The translations under genes and the position numbers were made by a program. The notes below the pieces were generated by a model, which did no database searches, was not told where the DNA came from, and was given only the letters and a program-made list of their open reading frames with translations. This document shows positions 26,343-34,911 of a DNA stretch of 64,000 bases, in pieces (the first letter of the stretch is position 1; each line of letters starts with the position of its first letter). The DNA lies in assembly GCA_035626675.1 (NCBI GenBank), contig DASPNH010000210.1, positions 1 through 64,000 of the forward strand, given 5' to 3'. Origin of the DNA: DASPNH01 sp035626675 (GTDB lineage Bacteria > Desulfobacterota > Binatia > UBA1149 > CAITLU01).

Positions 26343-26381
26343 GCCGGCGTTTGACACCTGCGAAACGGCGTTTAAGCAGGA

Positions 26382-26440
26382 GCGAAAAACGGGGTCAGGC
26401 ACCTTTTCGGCCGCCGAAAGGTGCCGGACCCCGTTTTTGC
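26382..26440. repeat. REP-like inverted repeat, family B
   Basis: Arms GGGGTCAGGCACCTTTT and AAAGGTGCCGGACCCC form a long hairpin with flanking GCAAAAAC matches, about 28 bp per arm around CCG. It sits between the formyltransferase stop (26342) and the regulator's ribosome-binding site (about 26442), so it may also serve as a terminator. Confidence 0.85.
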
Positions 26441-26453
26441 CAGGAGCACCGCC

Positions 26454-27041
26454 ATGCCGAGAGCCAGTCTGGGAAGCGAGCTCGAGCAGTACCGCATCGG
26501 TGATCGCGTGCGGCGCCTTCGCCGTGGCCGCGCGATGGGACTGGTCGAGCTCGGCCGCCACACCGGTCTTTCGTCGGCGATGCTGTCGAAGATCGAGAAC
26601 GGCAAGAGCGTGCCCACTCTCTCGACGCTCACGCGCATCGCGATGGTGTTCAGCGTGGGGCTCGAGCACTTCTTCCGCCCCGAGCATGACCGTCCGGTCT
26701 GCGCGATCGTGCGCCAGCGCGAACGCATGCGTTTTCCCGACGATTCGAACACGAAGAGCCCGAGCTACTGGTTCGAAAGCCTCGACTTCCCCGCCACCGA
26801 TCGAAAGATGAGCGCCTACGTGGCCGAGATCGAGCCGCAGGAAGAGCCCGGTCGCGCCGCGCACGAGCACGAGGGCTTCGAGCTGCTCTACGTCATCGAG
26901 GGGATTCTCGGACTGTGGCACGACGGCATCGAGCACAAGCTGGTCAAAGGCGACTCCGTCTACTTCGACGCATCGGCCGCCCACGGCTACCGCCGACTCG
27001 GCAGCAAACGCTGCACCGCCATCGTCGTCACGGCGCCATGA
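26454..27041 (+). CDS. XRE-family regulator with C-terminal cupin domain
   Basis: 195 aa, ATG 26454 behind AGGAG (8-base spacing). Residues 12-70 are a helix-turn-helix (IGDRVRRLRRGRAMGLVEL, TGLSSAMLSKIENGKSVPTL). Residues about 110-190 are a cupin_2 barrel with HEHEGFELLYVIEG and a downstream GDSVYFDASAAHGYR, so the His/Glu metal positions are largely kept. Proteins with this layout sense a small molecule through the cupin and control nearby catabolic genes. No clear operator was found. The neighbouring formyltransferase could be its target, but that is a guess. Confidence 0.88.
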   Translation: MPRASLGSELEQYRIGDRVRRLRRGRAMGLVELGRHTGLSSAMLSKIENGKSVPTLSTLTRIAMVFSVGLEHFFRPEHDRPVCAIVRQRERMRFPDDSNTKSPSYWFESLDFPATDRKMSAYVAEIEPQEEPGRAAHEHEGFELLYVIEGILGLWHDGIEHKLVKGDSVYFDASAAHGYRRLGSKRCTAIVVTAP

Positions 27042-27169
27042 ACGAACACCACGATCGACGGTAGCATGCCGGCCCTCCGAGCCGTGGCCGAGTGAGCAGC
27101 CACCTGCCGCGATGCACACTCCGGCCGCGGGCCGTCTCGAGCCCGAATCGGCGTGCCTGTCCGCGTCAT

Positions 27170-28525
27170 TCAGAGCTGCAGCGCAAGATAGAGCTGGAAG
27201 AGGAGGATCGGCTCGTCGTCGCCGAAGGCCTGCTCGGCGCCGCTGCCGGGCATCGCGATGCTGACGACGGGGCTTGCCGAGAAGACGCTGGTGATGGCCC
27301 AGTCCACGTAGAGGTCGATCTCGTCGGCGAAGGAGGAAGCCCGAGCCGGGGCCGCGTTGGCAACGAACGATTGCGGCTCCTCGAGCGTGAAATGCCAGTA
27401 CATCGCGCCGGCACCGACGGTTGCCGACAGATCGCCGTGCAGGTGGACGTGATGCACCGTCTGATTGCTGTTGAAGAGGTAGGCTGCGCCGACGATCTCG
27501 GCCTGCGACCACGTACCCCAGCCGCGCTCGAAGTGATCGCCGTAGAAGAGCGGATCGAAGGCCTCCGAGCGCGGCGTGTCGGGGTCGTCACCACCGAACC
27601 ACGCGTACCGGTAGCGGAGCCACGGCGTCCATCGCACCGACGACAATCCATACTCGATCTCGGCGTAGCCGGCGTGCGCGCGAACGTTGGAGGCACGACG
27701 GTCGTTGCTCTGGTAGGCGTACTCGAATGCCAGCCGCAGGTCGCGCGACTCCAGCGGATGAGTGACCGCGCGCGCGCTGATCGTGTTCAGTCCGTCGCGA
27801 TGCTCGAAACCCCGGTCTGCATCCAGGCTTCGCAGATACAGCAGCGCTACCAGCAGGCGTGACATGCGCCATTCCAGGTTGGCGCCGGCGACGTGGGCAC
27901 GGCCATGATCCTCGTCGGCTTCCAGGTAGAAGAGATCGCCGTGCCACGCCCCGTAGGTGGCGCGTGCCAGCGCGGCCAGCGGAAAAGAGTCGCGCGCGAT
28001 GAGCTGCACGGTGCCTTCGTCGCGCGCGTCGAAGTTGCCATCCTGGATCAGGAAGCCGTCGCCGATCAGGAGATCCTGACGGCCCACCGAAAGCTCGATG
28101 CCGTTTGCGCCGGCGGCGAGCCACTGCCGGTCGCTGCGCCAGCCCGCGAACATGTGCTCGAGCTCCACCTCGCCGGTGCTCTCGAAAGCCGCATCGCCGA
28201 TGTCGCCGTCGCCGTGACCGAGGCTGGCGATGACGCTGGAGCCGCCGAACAACTCGCCCGTTGCCGGCAGCCTGTAGCGGACCTCGGCGGATGGCAGAGC
28301 GTATATCTCGAGCCAATCCAGCCGTTCCTTGCCGTCGCGCAGCCGTCCGGCGCCGAACCCGGTATTCTCGGCGTGGAAATAGCCGGCCTCGGCCAGCAGG
28401 TGCAGCTCGACCGCGACCGGGCCTCGCTCGGCCAGATGCGCACTGCAAGGTCGGATTGCGAAAAGCGCGAGTGCCGCAGCGATCGCGGTCATATTGCGCG
28501 CCGGCATGAGCAGGCCGCGCATCAT
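27170..28525 (-). CDS. outer-membrane porin, alginate-export-like beta-barrel
   Basis: 451 aa from ATG 28525, whose ATGA overlaps the stop of the ABC gene (translational coupling; a second ATG follows at once). A signal peptide runs to about 28 (AIRPCSA). The body is built of alternating amphipathic strands separated by acidic turns (for example RLDWLEIYALPSAEVRYRL, IELSVGRQDLLIGDGF, TPWLRYRYAWFGG) and ends LLFQLYLALQL. It resembles alginate_exp-type porins, including the GRQDLLIGDGF strand. Last gene of the SET-ABC-porin operon; it may let the ABC exporter's product cross the outer membrane, which is inference. Confidence 0.8.
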   Translation of the reverse strand: MMRGLLMPARNMTAIAAALALFAIRPCSAHLAERGPVAVELHLLAEAGYFHAENTGFGAGRLRDGKERLDWLEIYALPSAEVRYRLPATGELFGGSSVIASLGHGDGDIGDAAFESTGEVELEHMFAGWRSDRQWLAAGANGIELSVGRQDLLIGDGFLIQDGNFDARDEGTVQLIARDSFPLAALARATYGAWHGDLFYLEADEDHGRAHVAGANLEWRMSRLLVALLYLRSLDADRGFEHRDGLNTISARAVTHPLESRDLRLAFEYAYQSNDRRASNVRAHAGYAEIEYGLSSVRWTPWLRYRYAWFGGDDPDTPRSEAFDPLFYGDHFERGWGTWSQAEIVGAAYLFNSNQTVHHVHLHGDLSATVGAGAMYWHFTLEEPQSFVANAAPARASSFADEIDLYVDWAITSVFSASPVVSIAMPGSGAEQAFGDDEPILLFQLYLALQL

Positions 28526-30735
28526 CGGTTCGGACGAAGAAACACTCCGCTTGCGGTGATGCGCGTCTGGGCCAGCGTCTGCAGGTTCTGGCGAAGCTCG
28601 GGTACGCGCCGCAGCAGGTCCTCGAAGCGTTTGCGATTGAGCGAAAGCAGCAGGCACGGCGTCAGCGCTCGCGCCGTCAAGGTGCGCAGGGCGTCGCGCA
28701 GCAGCGCGATCTCTCCGAATGCGTCACCGTCGTCCATGACGCTTACCACCTGCTCGGTGCCATCCTCGAGCGTCTTGCAGGCGGCCACGCGGCCACGGAC
28801 GATGACGTAGAAATTCTCGCCGATGTCGCCCTCGGCGAAGATCTTCCTGCCCGCGTCGTGCTGCTCGCTGACGAACATGTCCGCCACGTCCGCGCGCAGA
28901 GAGGCCGGGACGTCCTTGAGGATGGGAAGGTCCGCCAGCTTGTCCGCTTCGACGGCGGCATGGTCGCCGGAGGCGCTCATGCGGAAGCCGTGCTGTTTCT
29001 GCCAGAGCCGCGCGTACAACCCTGCGGCGGCCAGAAGCTCCTGGTGCGTTCCCTTCTCGGCGATGGCGCCCTTTTCGAGCACCACGATCTGATCGAAGTC
29101 CGTCACCGACGCCAGTCGATGCGTCACCGAGATGACGGTACGTCCGCGGCGCAGCCGCGACAGCGTCTGCTGGATGGCGGCCTCGGCCGACGGATCGAGG
29201 GCGCTGGTCGCCTCGTCCAGCACCAGCAGGGCCGGCTCGCGCACGATCGCGCGAGCGATGGCGATGCGCTGGCGCTGCCCGCCCGACAGGCGACTGCCGC
29301 GCTCGCCAACCACGGTATCGTAGCCCTCGGTCCACCCCTGGATCGTCTCGTGCATTTCGGCTGCGGTTGCCGCGGCCTCGATCTCCTGATCGGTGGCGCC
29401 GGGACGGCCGAGGCGAATGTTCTCGCGAACGCTGGTGTTGAAGAGAAAGCTTTCCTGGAACACGACGGCGGTCTGCGCCCGAAGCGTCTCCAGCGAGGCC
29501 GCGCGCAGGTCCACGCCATCCAGCAGAATCGCGCCGCGGTCGGGATCGTAGAAGCGCAGCAGCAGGCCGAGCATGGTGCTCTTGCCCGAGCCGCTGGGGC
29601 CCACGAATGCAACCGAAGCTCCTGCGGGGATGGTCAGCGAGACCGCGCGCAGGCTGGGCTCACGTCCGTCGTAGCTGAAGGTGACGTCGTCGTAGAGGAC
29701 CTCGCGCTGCAGGCGAGGCAGTGGCCGCGGCGCTGCAACGTCGCTGACGCCCGCCGGCTCGTCCAGCAGCTCCTCGATGTGCTGGAGTGCTCCACTGGAC
29801 TGCACCAGCGAGGGAACGTACTGGCTGATGTACGTCAGCGAATAGCTGAGCGACAGGAACAGGGCCTGGAACGCCGCCAGCGTGCCGATGGAGATCTCGC
29901 CGCGGCTGGCGTGCCATGCGCCAACACCGAGGACGGCGACCTGCAGCACGTAGATGGCGATCGTCGCCGAGCGCTCCACCAGTGCACCGAGGAAGCCGAC
30001 GCGAACCGCGCTGTGAACCAGGATGCGGTTGCGTACCTCGAAAGCCGCGTTGGCGCTGCGCGCCAGCGCGAAGGCCTTGACCACGGGCTGCGCCGCGATG
30101 TTCTCCTGGACCTGCGCCAGCGCCTGCGCCTCGTCCTTCTTGCGTCCGAAGCTGGCAGTGGTCGCACGCGGTGCCAGCACGCGCGGCCCCAGCAGCGACA
30201 TCGGGAACACCAGCATCGCCAGCATCGCAAGCTTCCAGTCGAGCACGAACAGCAGAATCGAGCTCGCCACCACGTCCAGCGCCGGCAGCACCGCCCACGG
30301 GACGAGGGCGGCGAGAGTCGATTCGATCGTGGTCAGGTCGCCGGAGAACCTCGTCAGGACCTCGCCGGCCTGCGTGCGCGTGTGGAAGCCGAGCGGCAGC
30401 AGCTGCAGATGCTCGAAAAGCTCGCGACGGAGGTCGCCGGCCACGTCGGCGACGATGCGAGCGTAGCGGAAGTCGCGCACCGGCCCGATGGCGCCGATGA
30501 CGACGACGGCGCAGGTCATCGCTGCGAGCACCAGCGGCAGGCGTCCGGTCTGCTCGCCGATCAGGACGTGGTCGACGATGTAGCGGAAAAAAAGCGGGAT
30601 GGAGGAGTGAAAGCTCATCTCCATCAGCAGGCACAGCAGGACCACGGCCGAGCTTGCCCGGTAGGGAACGAGTCGCCGCGTCAGGGCGCCAAGAAAGTTC
30701 CCGATGCCGCCGCCCGCTGTGGGCGACGCTGTCAT
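28522..30735 (-). CDS. ABC exporter (permease-ATPase) with C-terminal cNMP-binding domain
   Basis: 737 aa from ATG 30735, which overlaps the SET gene stop as ATGA. Residues about 15-310 are a six-helix exporter domain with GFHTRTQAGEVLTRFSGD in the first coupling region. The ATPase follows: Walker A GPSGSGKST 379-387, LSGGQ 483-487, LLVLDEATSALD, and His switch SVTHRLA. Residues about 610-725 form a Crp-type cyclic-nucleotide-binding domain (FAEGDIGENFYVIVRGRVA, DDGDAFGEIALLRDALRTLTARA), with the GE...R-T-A phosphate cassette present. It probably works as a homodimer exporting a lipid, peptide or drug, gated or tuned by a nucleotide. The next gene is a porin. Confidence 0.92.
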   Translation of the reverse strand: MTASPTAGGGIGNFLGALTRRLVPYRASSAVVLLCLLMEMSFHSSIPLFFRYIVDHVLIGEQTGRLPLVLAAMTCAVVVIGAIGPVRDFRYARIVADVAGDLRRELFEHLQLLPLGFHTRTQAGEVLTRFSGDLTTIESTLAALVPWAVLPALDVVASSILLFVLDWKLAMLAMLVFPMSLLGPRVLAPRATTASFGRKKDEAQALAQVQENIAAQPVVKAFALARSANAAFEVRNRILVHSAVRVGFLGALVERSATIAIYVLQVAVLGVGAWHASRGEISIGTLAAFQALFLSLSYSLTYISQYVPSLVQSSGALQHIEELLDEPAGVSDVAAPRPLPRLQREVLYDDVTFSYDGREPSLRAVSLTIPAGASVAFVGPSGSGKSTMLGLLLRFYDPDRGAILLDGVDLRAASLETLRAQTAVVFQESFLFNTSVRENIRLGRPGATDQEIEAAATAAEMHETIQGWTEGYDTVVGERGSRLSGGQRQRIAIARAIVREPALLVLDEATSALDPSAEAAIQQTLSRLRRGRTVISVTHRLASVTDFDQIVVLEKGAIAEKGTHQELLAAAGLYARLWQKQHGFRMSASGDHAAVEADKLADLPILKDVPASLRADVADMFVSEQHDAGRKIFAEGDIGENFYVIVRGRVAACKTLEDGTEQVVSVMDDGDAFGEIALLRDALRTLTARALTPCLLLSLNRKRFEDLLRRVPELRQNLQTLAQTRITASGVFLRPNR

Positions 30736-31316
30736 GGCCTGGTCAGGTAGTTCTTGCGGATCGAGCGCAGCGAGCTCGGGTCGCGCAGTGCGGATTCGAC
30801 CTCGAGCTTCTCCTCGAACAGCGTCCACAGGGGTTGCTCGACGCGGCCGATGAACGGAAAGGCCTCCGCCACGACGCGGTCCCAATGGTCCGCCAGCCGC
30901 TCCATGTCATCGGGCTGCACCGTGCCGCGACACTGCGCGAACTCACACGCGCACTCGAAGGGATGGGTCAGGTTGAGCGTGGCGTAGTCGTCGGTCAGCT
31001 CCTCGCCCGGCAGGATGTCGCGTACGGCCAGCTCGAAGTCGTAGCCCGCGCTGAGGCAGTTCGGGTTGCAGGAGTGGTTGAAGAAGCGCGAGTGGTCCCA
31101 GCACAGAATCGACGTGCCGTTGGAGTCGACGAAGGCGTACTTGTCGAGGATCTGCTGATAGGGGCCGGGAAGAGCCGACACCTGCTCGGGCGTGAAGCTC
31201 TGGTCGAGGCGGTCGCGGATCCAGGTGATGGTGCCGCGCGGAATGAGGGCGGTGGCAACCACCCCGAATCCGATGCGGGCCGAGATCAGACGCAGCTCCG
31301 TGTCCGGATGGACCAT
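30732..31316 (-). CDS. SET-domain protein methyltransferase-like
   Basis: 194 aa from ATG 31316. SET motifs are in order: GFGVVATALIPRGTITWI at the start, RFFNHSCNPNC at about 95 (the NHSCNPN pseudoknot), GEELTDDYA, and a post-SET Cys group CACEFAQCRG that could bind zinc with the earlier Cys. Bacterial SET proteins methylate lysines of host or self proteins; some are horizontally acquired. Its stop overlaps the ABC start, so it is the first gene of an operon with the exporter and porin. Substrate unknown. Divergent from the TonB receptor gene. Confidence 0.9.
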   Translation of the reverse strand: MVHPDTELRLISARIGFGVVATALIPRGTITWIRDRLDQSFTPEQVSALPGPYQQILDKYAFVDSNGTSILCWDHSRFFNHSCNPNCLSAGYDFELAVRDILPGEELTDDYATLNLTHPFECACEFAQCRGTVQPDDMERLADHWDRVVAEAFPFIGRVEQPLWTLFEEKLEVESALRDPSSLRSIRKNYLTRP

Positions 31317-31364
31317 GCGGCGCTTCGGTATGGTGAGAATCGAGACAACACAAGAGCGGGCGGC

Positions 31365-31393
31365 GTGAACGCCGCGCTGCGGGCCGCTACAAT
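31365..31393 (+). promoter_or_regulatory. possible promoter of the TonB-receptor gene
   Basis: TACAAT at 31388-31393 is a good -10 box; GTGAAC at 31365-31370 with 17-base spacing is a weak -35. It lies 64 bases before the ATG at 31457. Sequence match only. Confidence 0.3.
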
Positions 31394-31456
31394 GCTGGAC
31401 AACGAACGCGGGCTGCGACACGACACGGCCACTTCACGTTCGGAGAGGAAACACCT

Positions 31457-33529
31457 ATGCGGGCTCTGGGTCTGTTGGCGTCGGTTGCCATGCTGGCGAG
31501 CTTCGTGTGCCCGGCCGGTGCGGCCGAGGACTCGGCCGATCTCGGCCGGATCCTGATCACGGCCACGCGCACACCGCTTTCCAGCCTGGAAACTCCGTAC
31601 TCGACGAGCCAGGTGGACGAGAGCGAGATCGAGCGCCGGCTCGATCGCACCGTTCCGGAGGCCTTTCGCTTCACGCCCGGCGTGATGGTGCAGAAGACGG
31701 CCTATGGCCAGGGCTCGCCCTTCCTGCGCGGGTTTACCGGCTTCCGCACGCTCTATCTCATCGACGGAATACGCCTGAACAACTCGGTGTTCCGCGAGGG
31801 CGCCAACCAGTACTGGGCAACCGTGGACCCGCTCTCGCTGGAGGCCATGGAGCTGGTCAAGGGGCCGAGCTCGGTGCTGTACGGGTCCGACGCCATCGGC
31901 GGCACGGTGCAGGCCTTCACGCGCGGGCCGAGCGGTTACGGCGAAGGTTTCGGCAAGGCCGTGCGCCTCTACTACCGCGGAGCCAGCGCCGAGAGCTCGA
32001 TGACGGTGCATGGCGAGGGCTCGGCGACCTGGGGAGAGCGCGCCGGCTTCTACATCGACGGCAGCTACCGCGACTTCGACGATCTGCAGATCGGCTCGGG
32101 CACCCAGCGCAACGCGGGCTACGACGACTACGGCGGCAGCGCCAAGCTCGAATACTTCCTGGCGCCCAAGCTCGTCCTGACGGCGGCGCGCCAGACGGTG
32201 CGCCAGGACAACGTGCCGCGCACGCATTCGACGTTCTTCGCCAAGTCCTTCGCGGGCTCGGTGCCCGGAACCGATCTCCAGCGCGACCTCGATCAGGAAC
32301 GCGACCTGACCTACGTGCAGCTTCGCGGCCAGAGCATGGGAGGCTGGGTAGACTCGATGCAGCTCAGCATGTCGTGGCACGACCAGTCCGAGGTCGAGGA
32401 CCGCACGCGCAGCAACGGCTCGCGCCGCGAGCAGGGCTTCGACGTCGACACGATGGGACTGTGGGCGGCACTGACCAGCAACACGTGGGCGGGCAACTGG
32501 TCGTACGGGTTCGAGTACTACCGCGACTGGGTCGACTCGTTCTCCACCGCCAACACGATCCAGGGGCCGATCGCCGACAATGCCAGCTACGACCTGTTCG
32601 GCCTGTACCTGCAGAACGAGCTGGCGCTCGGCGAGCGCTTCACGGTCATCGGCGGCGGTCGCTTCTCGTACGCGGCAGTGGAGTCCAACAAGGTTTTCGA
32701 TCCGGCAACGGGTCTTCCCACGTCGATCGACGACGACTGGAGCCATGGGACCGGCAGCCTGCGTCTGCTGTTCCGTGCCATTCCCGAGCACTGGAACTTC
32801 TTTGCCGGCGTCTCGCAGGGATTTCGCGCGCCCAACCTCTCCGACCTCACGCGACTGGACAGTGCGCGCAGTGGCGAGCTCGAGATTCCATCGCCCGGCC
32901 TGGATCCGGAGGAGTATCTCTCGTTCGAAGTGGGGACCAAGGCCACCTACGGCGGCGCCGGCTTCCAGGGCGCGTACTTCTACACCGACATCACCGACAT
33001 GATCGTGCGCACGCCTACCGGCAATACCGTGGGCACCGACTTCGAAGTCACCAAGACCAACGTCGGCGACGGCTATGTGCACGGCGTCGAGTTGGCGGCG
33101 GATTATTCGTTTCTCGAGCAGCTGCGACTTTGGGGAGCGTTCACGTGGATGGACGGCGAGGTGGAATCGTTCGCGACGTCGGCGCCGGTGGTGACCAAGG
33201 AGCCGCTGGATCGTCTGATGCCGGTCACCACCGTGCTGGGGCTGCGCTGGCAGAAGGCGTCGCTGCCGGTTTGGGCCGAGGGGATCTTCACGTTCGCGCA
33301 GGAGCAGCACCGTCTGTCGCCCGGCGATGCTGCCGACACGCAGCGCATTCCGCCCGGGGGAACGCCGGGCTATGAAGTGCTCTCGTTCTACGGTGGATGG
33401 AACGTCAACGATCACGTCGCGCTGACCGCCGCGGTCGAGAACGTGACCGACGAGAACTACCGAATCCACGGCTCGGGAAGCAACGAGCCCGGCGTCAACT
33501 TCGTCATCGGCATCGACAACCGCTACTGA
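31457..33529 (+). CDS. TonB-dependent outer-membrane receptor
   Basis: 690 aa, ATG 31457. Signal peptide to about 22 (CPAGAAE). A TonB-box-like ILITATRTP segment is followed by the plug: VPEAFRFTPGVMVQKTAYG, SPFLRGFTGFRTLYLIDGIRLNN, and SSVLYGSDAIGGTVQAFTR. The remaining 500 residues are barrel strands, with YGFEYYRDW, RAPNLSDLTRLDSA, ENVTDENYRIHGSGSNEPG and a final aromatic residue. It resembles cobalamin/heme/siderophore receptors; the ligand cannot be named. The neighbouring cobalamin adenosyltransferase is 18 kb away, so no link is claimed. A family-B repeat follows the stop. Confidence 0.93.
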   Translation: MRALGLLASVAMLASFVCPAGAAEDSADLGRILITATRTPLSSLETPYSTSQVDESEIERRLDRTVPEAFRFTPGVMVQKTAYGQGSPFLRGFTGFRTLYLIDGIRLNNSVFREGANQYWATVDPLSLEAMELVKGPSSVLYGSDAIGGTVQAFTRGPSGYGEGFGKAVRLYYRGASAESSMTVHGEGSATWGERAGFYIDGSYRDFDDLQIGSGTQRNAGYDDYGGSAKLEYFLAPKLVLTAARQTVRQDNVPRTHSTFFAKSFAGSVPGTDLQRDLDQERDLTYVQLRGQSMGGWVDSMQLSMSWHDQSEVEDRTRSNGSRREQGFDVDTMGLWAALTSNTWAGNWSYGFEYYRDWVDSFSTANTIQGPIADNASYDLFGLYLQNELALGERFTVIGGGRFSYAAVESNKVFDPATGLPTSIDDDWSHGTGSLRLLFRAIPEHWNFFAGVSQGFRAPNLSDLTRLDSARSGELEIPSPGLDPEEYLSFEVGTKATYGGAGFQGAYFYTDITDMIVRTPTGNTVGTDFEVTKTNVGDGYVHGVELAADYSFLEQLRLWGAFTWMDGEVESFATSAPVVTKEPLDRLMPVTTVLGLRWQKASLPVWAEGIFTFAQEQHRLSPGDAADTQRIPPGGTPGYEVLSFYGGWNVNDHVALTAAVENVTDENYRIHGSGSNEPGVNFVIGIDNRY

Positions 33530-33534
33530 ATCGG

Positions 33535-33580
33535 GAAAAGGGGTCGCGCACCTTTTGGGAAAGGTGCCTGACCCCTTTTC
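33535..33580. repeat. REP-like inverted repeat, family B
   Basis: Arms GAAAAGGGGTC..GCACCTTTT and AAAGGTGC..GACCCCTTTTC are complementary around GGG. It fills the gap between the receptor stop (33529) and the acyl-CoA dehydrogenase start (33596). Confidence 0.85.
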
Positions 33581-33595
33581 TCGCAGGAGCAGCGT

Positions 33596-34804
33596 ATGGA
33601 CTTCGAGCACTCCTCACGGGCACGAGACTACATCGCCCAGGTCGATCGCTTCGTTCGCGAGCGCGTCGTCCCTTCCGAGCAGACCTACCTCGACCAGCTC
33701 GCTCGCACCGATGACTGGAAGAAGTGGCGCATCCCGCCGGTTCTCGAAGAGCTCGAGACCGAGGCGAAGTCGCTAGGCCTGTGGAACCTTTTCCTGCCGG
33801 AGAGCGAATACGGCGCCGGGCTGGACAACCGCGACTACGCCCCTGTCGCCGAGGTGACGGGCCGCAGCTTCCTGGCGCCCGAGGTCTTCAACTGCAGCGC
33901 GCCCGACACGGGCAACGCCGAAGTGCTCGTGCGCTACGGCAGCGAGGAGCAGAAGGAGCGCTGGCTGAAGCCGCTGCTGGACGGTCGCATTCGCTCCGCC
34001 TTCGCGATGACCGAGCCGGCGGTGGCCTCGAGCGACGCCACCAACATGAAGGCCACGTGCGAGATCGACGGCGACGAAATCGTGCTGAACGGTCGGAAGT
34101 GGTGGACGAGCGGCCTCGGCGACCCCCGCTGCGCGTTCCTGATCTTCATGGGCGTTACCGATCCGAACGCGGAGCGGCATCAGCGCCACTCCATGGTCAT
34201 CGTTCCCACCGACACGGCCAACCTGAGGGTGCTTCGGATGCTGCCGGTCTTCGGACACCTCGATGAGCCGCACGGCCACGGCGAGGTGCTCTTCGACAAC
34301 GTCCGCGTGCCGCGCGCCAACTTCATTGCCGGGCCCGGTCGCGGTTTCGAGATCGCACAGGGACGGCTCGGCCCCGGCCGCATCCATCACTGCATGCGTG
34401 CCATCGGAGGCGCCGAGCGTGCTCTGGAGCGGCTGTGCCGGCGAGCGGTCGGGCGCGTTGCGTTCGGCAAGCCGCTGGCCAACCTCGGCGGCAACCGCGA
34501 CATCATCGCCAACTGCCGCATCGCCATCGATCAGGCGCGCCTGCTCACGCTCAAGGCCGCCTGGGCGCTGGATACGATGGGAACGATGGGCGCGCTCACC
34601 GACATCTCGGCCATCAAGGTGGTCGCGCCCAACGTCCTGCAGATGGTCACCGACGCAGCGATCCAGATCCACGGCGGCGAAGGCATGGCCGACCCCGAGC
34701 TCTCGCGCTTGATGGGCACCGCCCGCGCCCTGCGCATCGCCGACGGCCCCGACGAAGTCCACCGCGGCCTGGTAGCCCGCCTGGAACTCCTCAAATACCA
34801 ATGA
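33596..34804 (+). CDS. acyl-CoA dehydrogenase (ACAD10/11-type)
   Basis: 402 aa, ATG 33596 behind AGGAGC. The three-part family fold is visible: an N-terminal helical domain; the middle FAD domain with AFAMTEPAVASSDATNM and VLNGRKWWTSGLGDPRC; and a C-terminal helical domain with GPGRIHHCMRAIGGAERAL, RVAFGKPL and IQIHGGEGMADPELSRL. The end DGPDEVHR is the flavin-binding tail. The WWTSGLGDPRC and GRIHHCMR segments are those of the ACAD10/11-like branch. It oxidises an acyl-CoA and reduces EtfAB (23213-24946). A family-A repeat begins directly after the stop. Confidence 0.93.
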   Translation: MDFEHSSRARDYIAQVDRFVRERVVPSEQTYLDQLARTDDWKKWRIPPVLEELETEAKSLGLWNLFLPESEYGAGLDNRDYAPVAEVTGRSFLAPEVFNCSAPDTGNAEVLVRYGSEEQKERWLKPLLDGRIRSAFAMTEPAVASSDATNMKATCEIDGDEIVLNGRKWWTSGLGDPRCAFLIFMGVTDPNAERHQRHSMVIVPTDTANLRVLRMLPVFGHLDEPHGHGEVLFDNVRVPRANFIAGPGRGFEIAQGRLGPGRIHHCMRAIGGAERALERLCRRAVGRVAFGKPLANLGGNRDIIANCRIAIDQARLLTLKAAWALDTMGTMGALTDISAIKVVAPNVLQMVTDAAIQIHGGEGMADPELSRLMGTARALRIADGPDEVHRGLVARLELLKYQ

Positions 34805-34806
34805 AC

Positions 34807-34849
34807 GGGGTCAGGTACTGAAAACACGGTTTTGGGGTCAGGTACTGAA
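34807..34849. repeat. REP-like element, family A
   Basis: Two direct copies of GGGGTCAGGTACTGAA separated by AAACACGGTTTT, starting 2 bases after the acyl-CoA dehydrogenase stop. Same orientation and layout as 51284-51329; inverted at 46648 and 53939. Confidence 0.85.
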
Positions 34850-34911
34850 TTCCGCTCGCGCCCCTGCCACCGCATCGCGTCGACCGCAACGCCGCATCCC
34901 TTTACGGCCGC

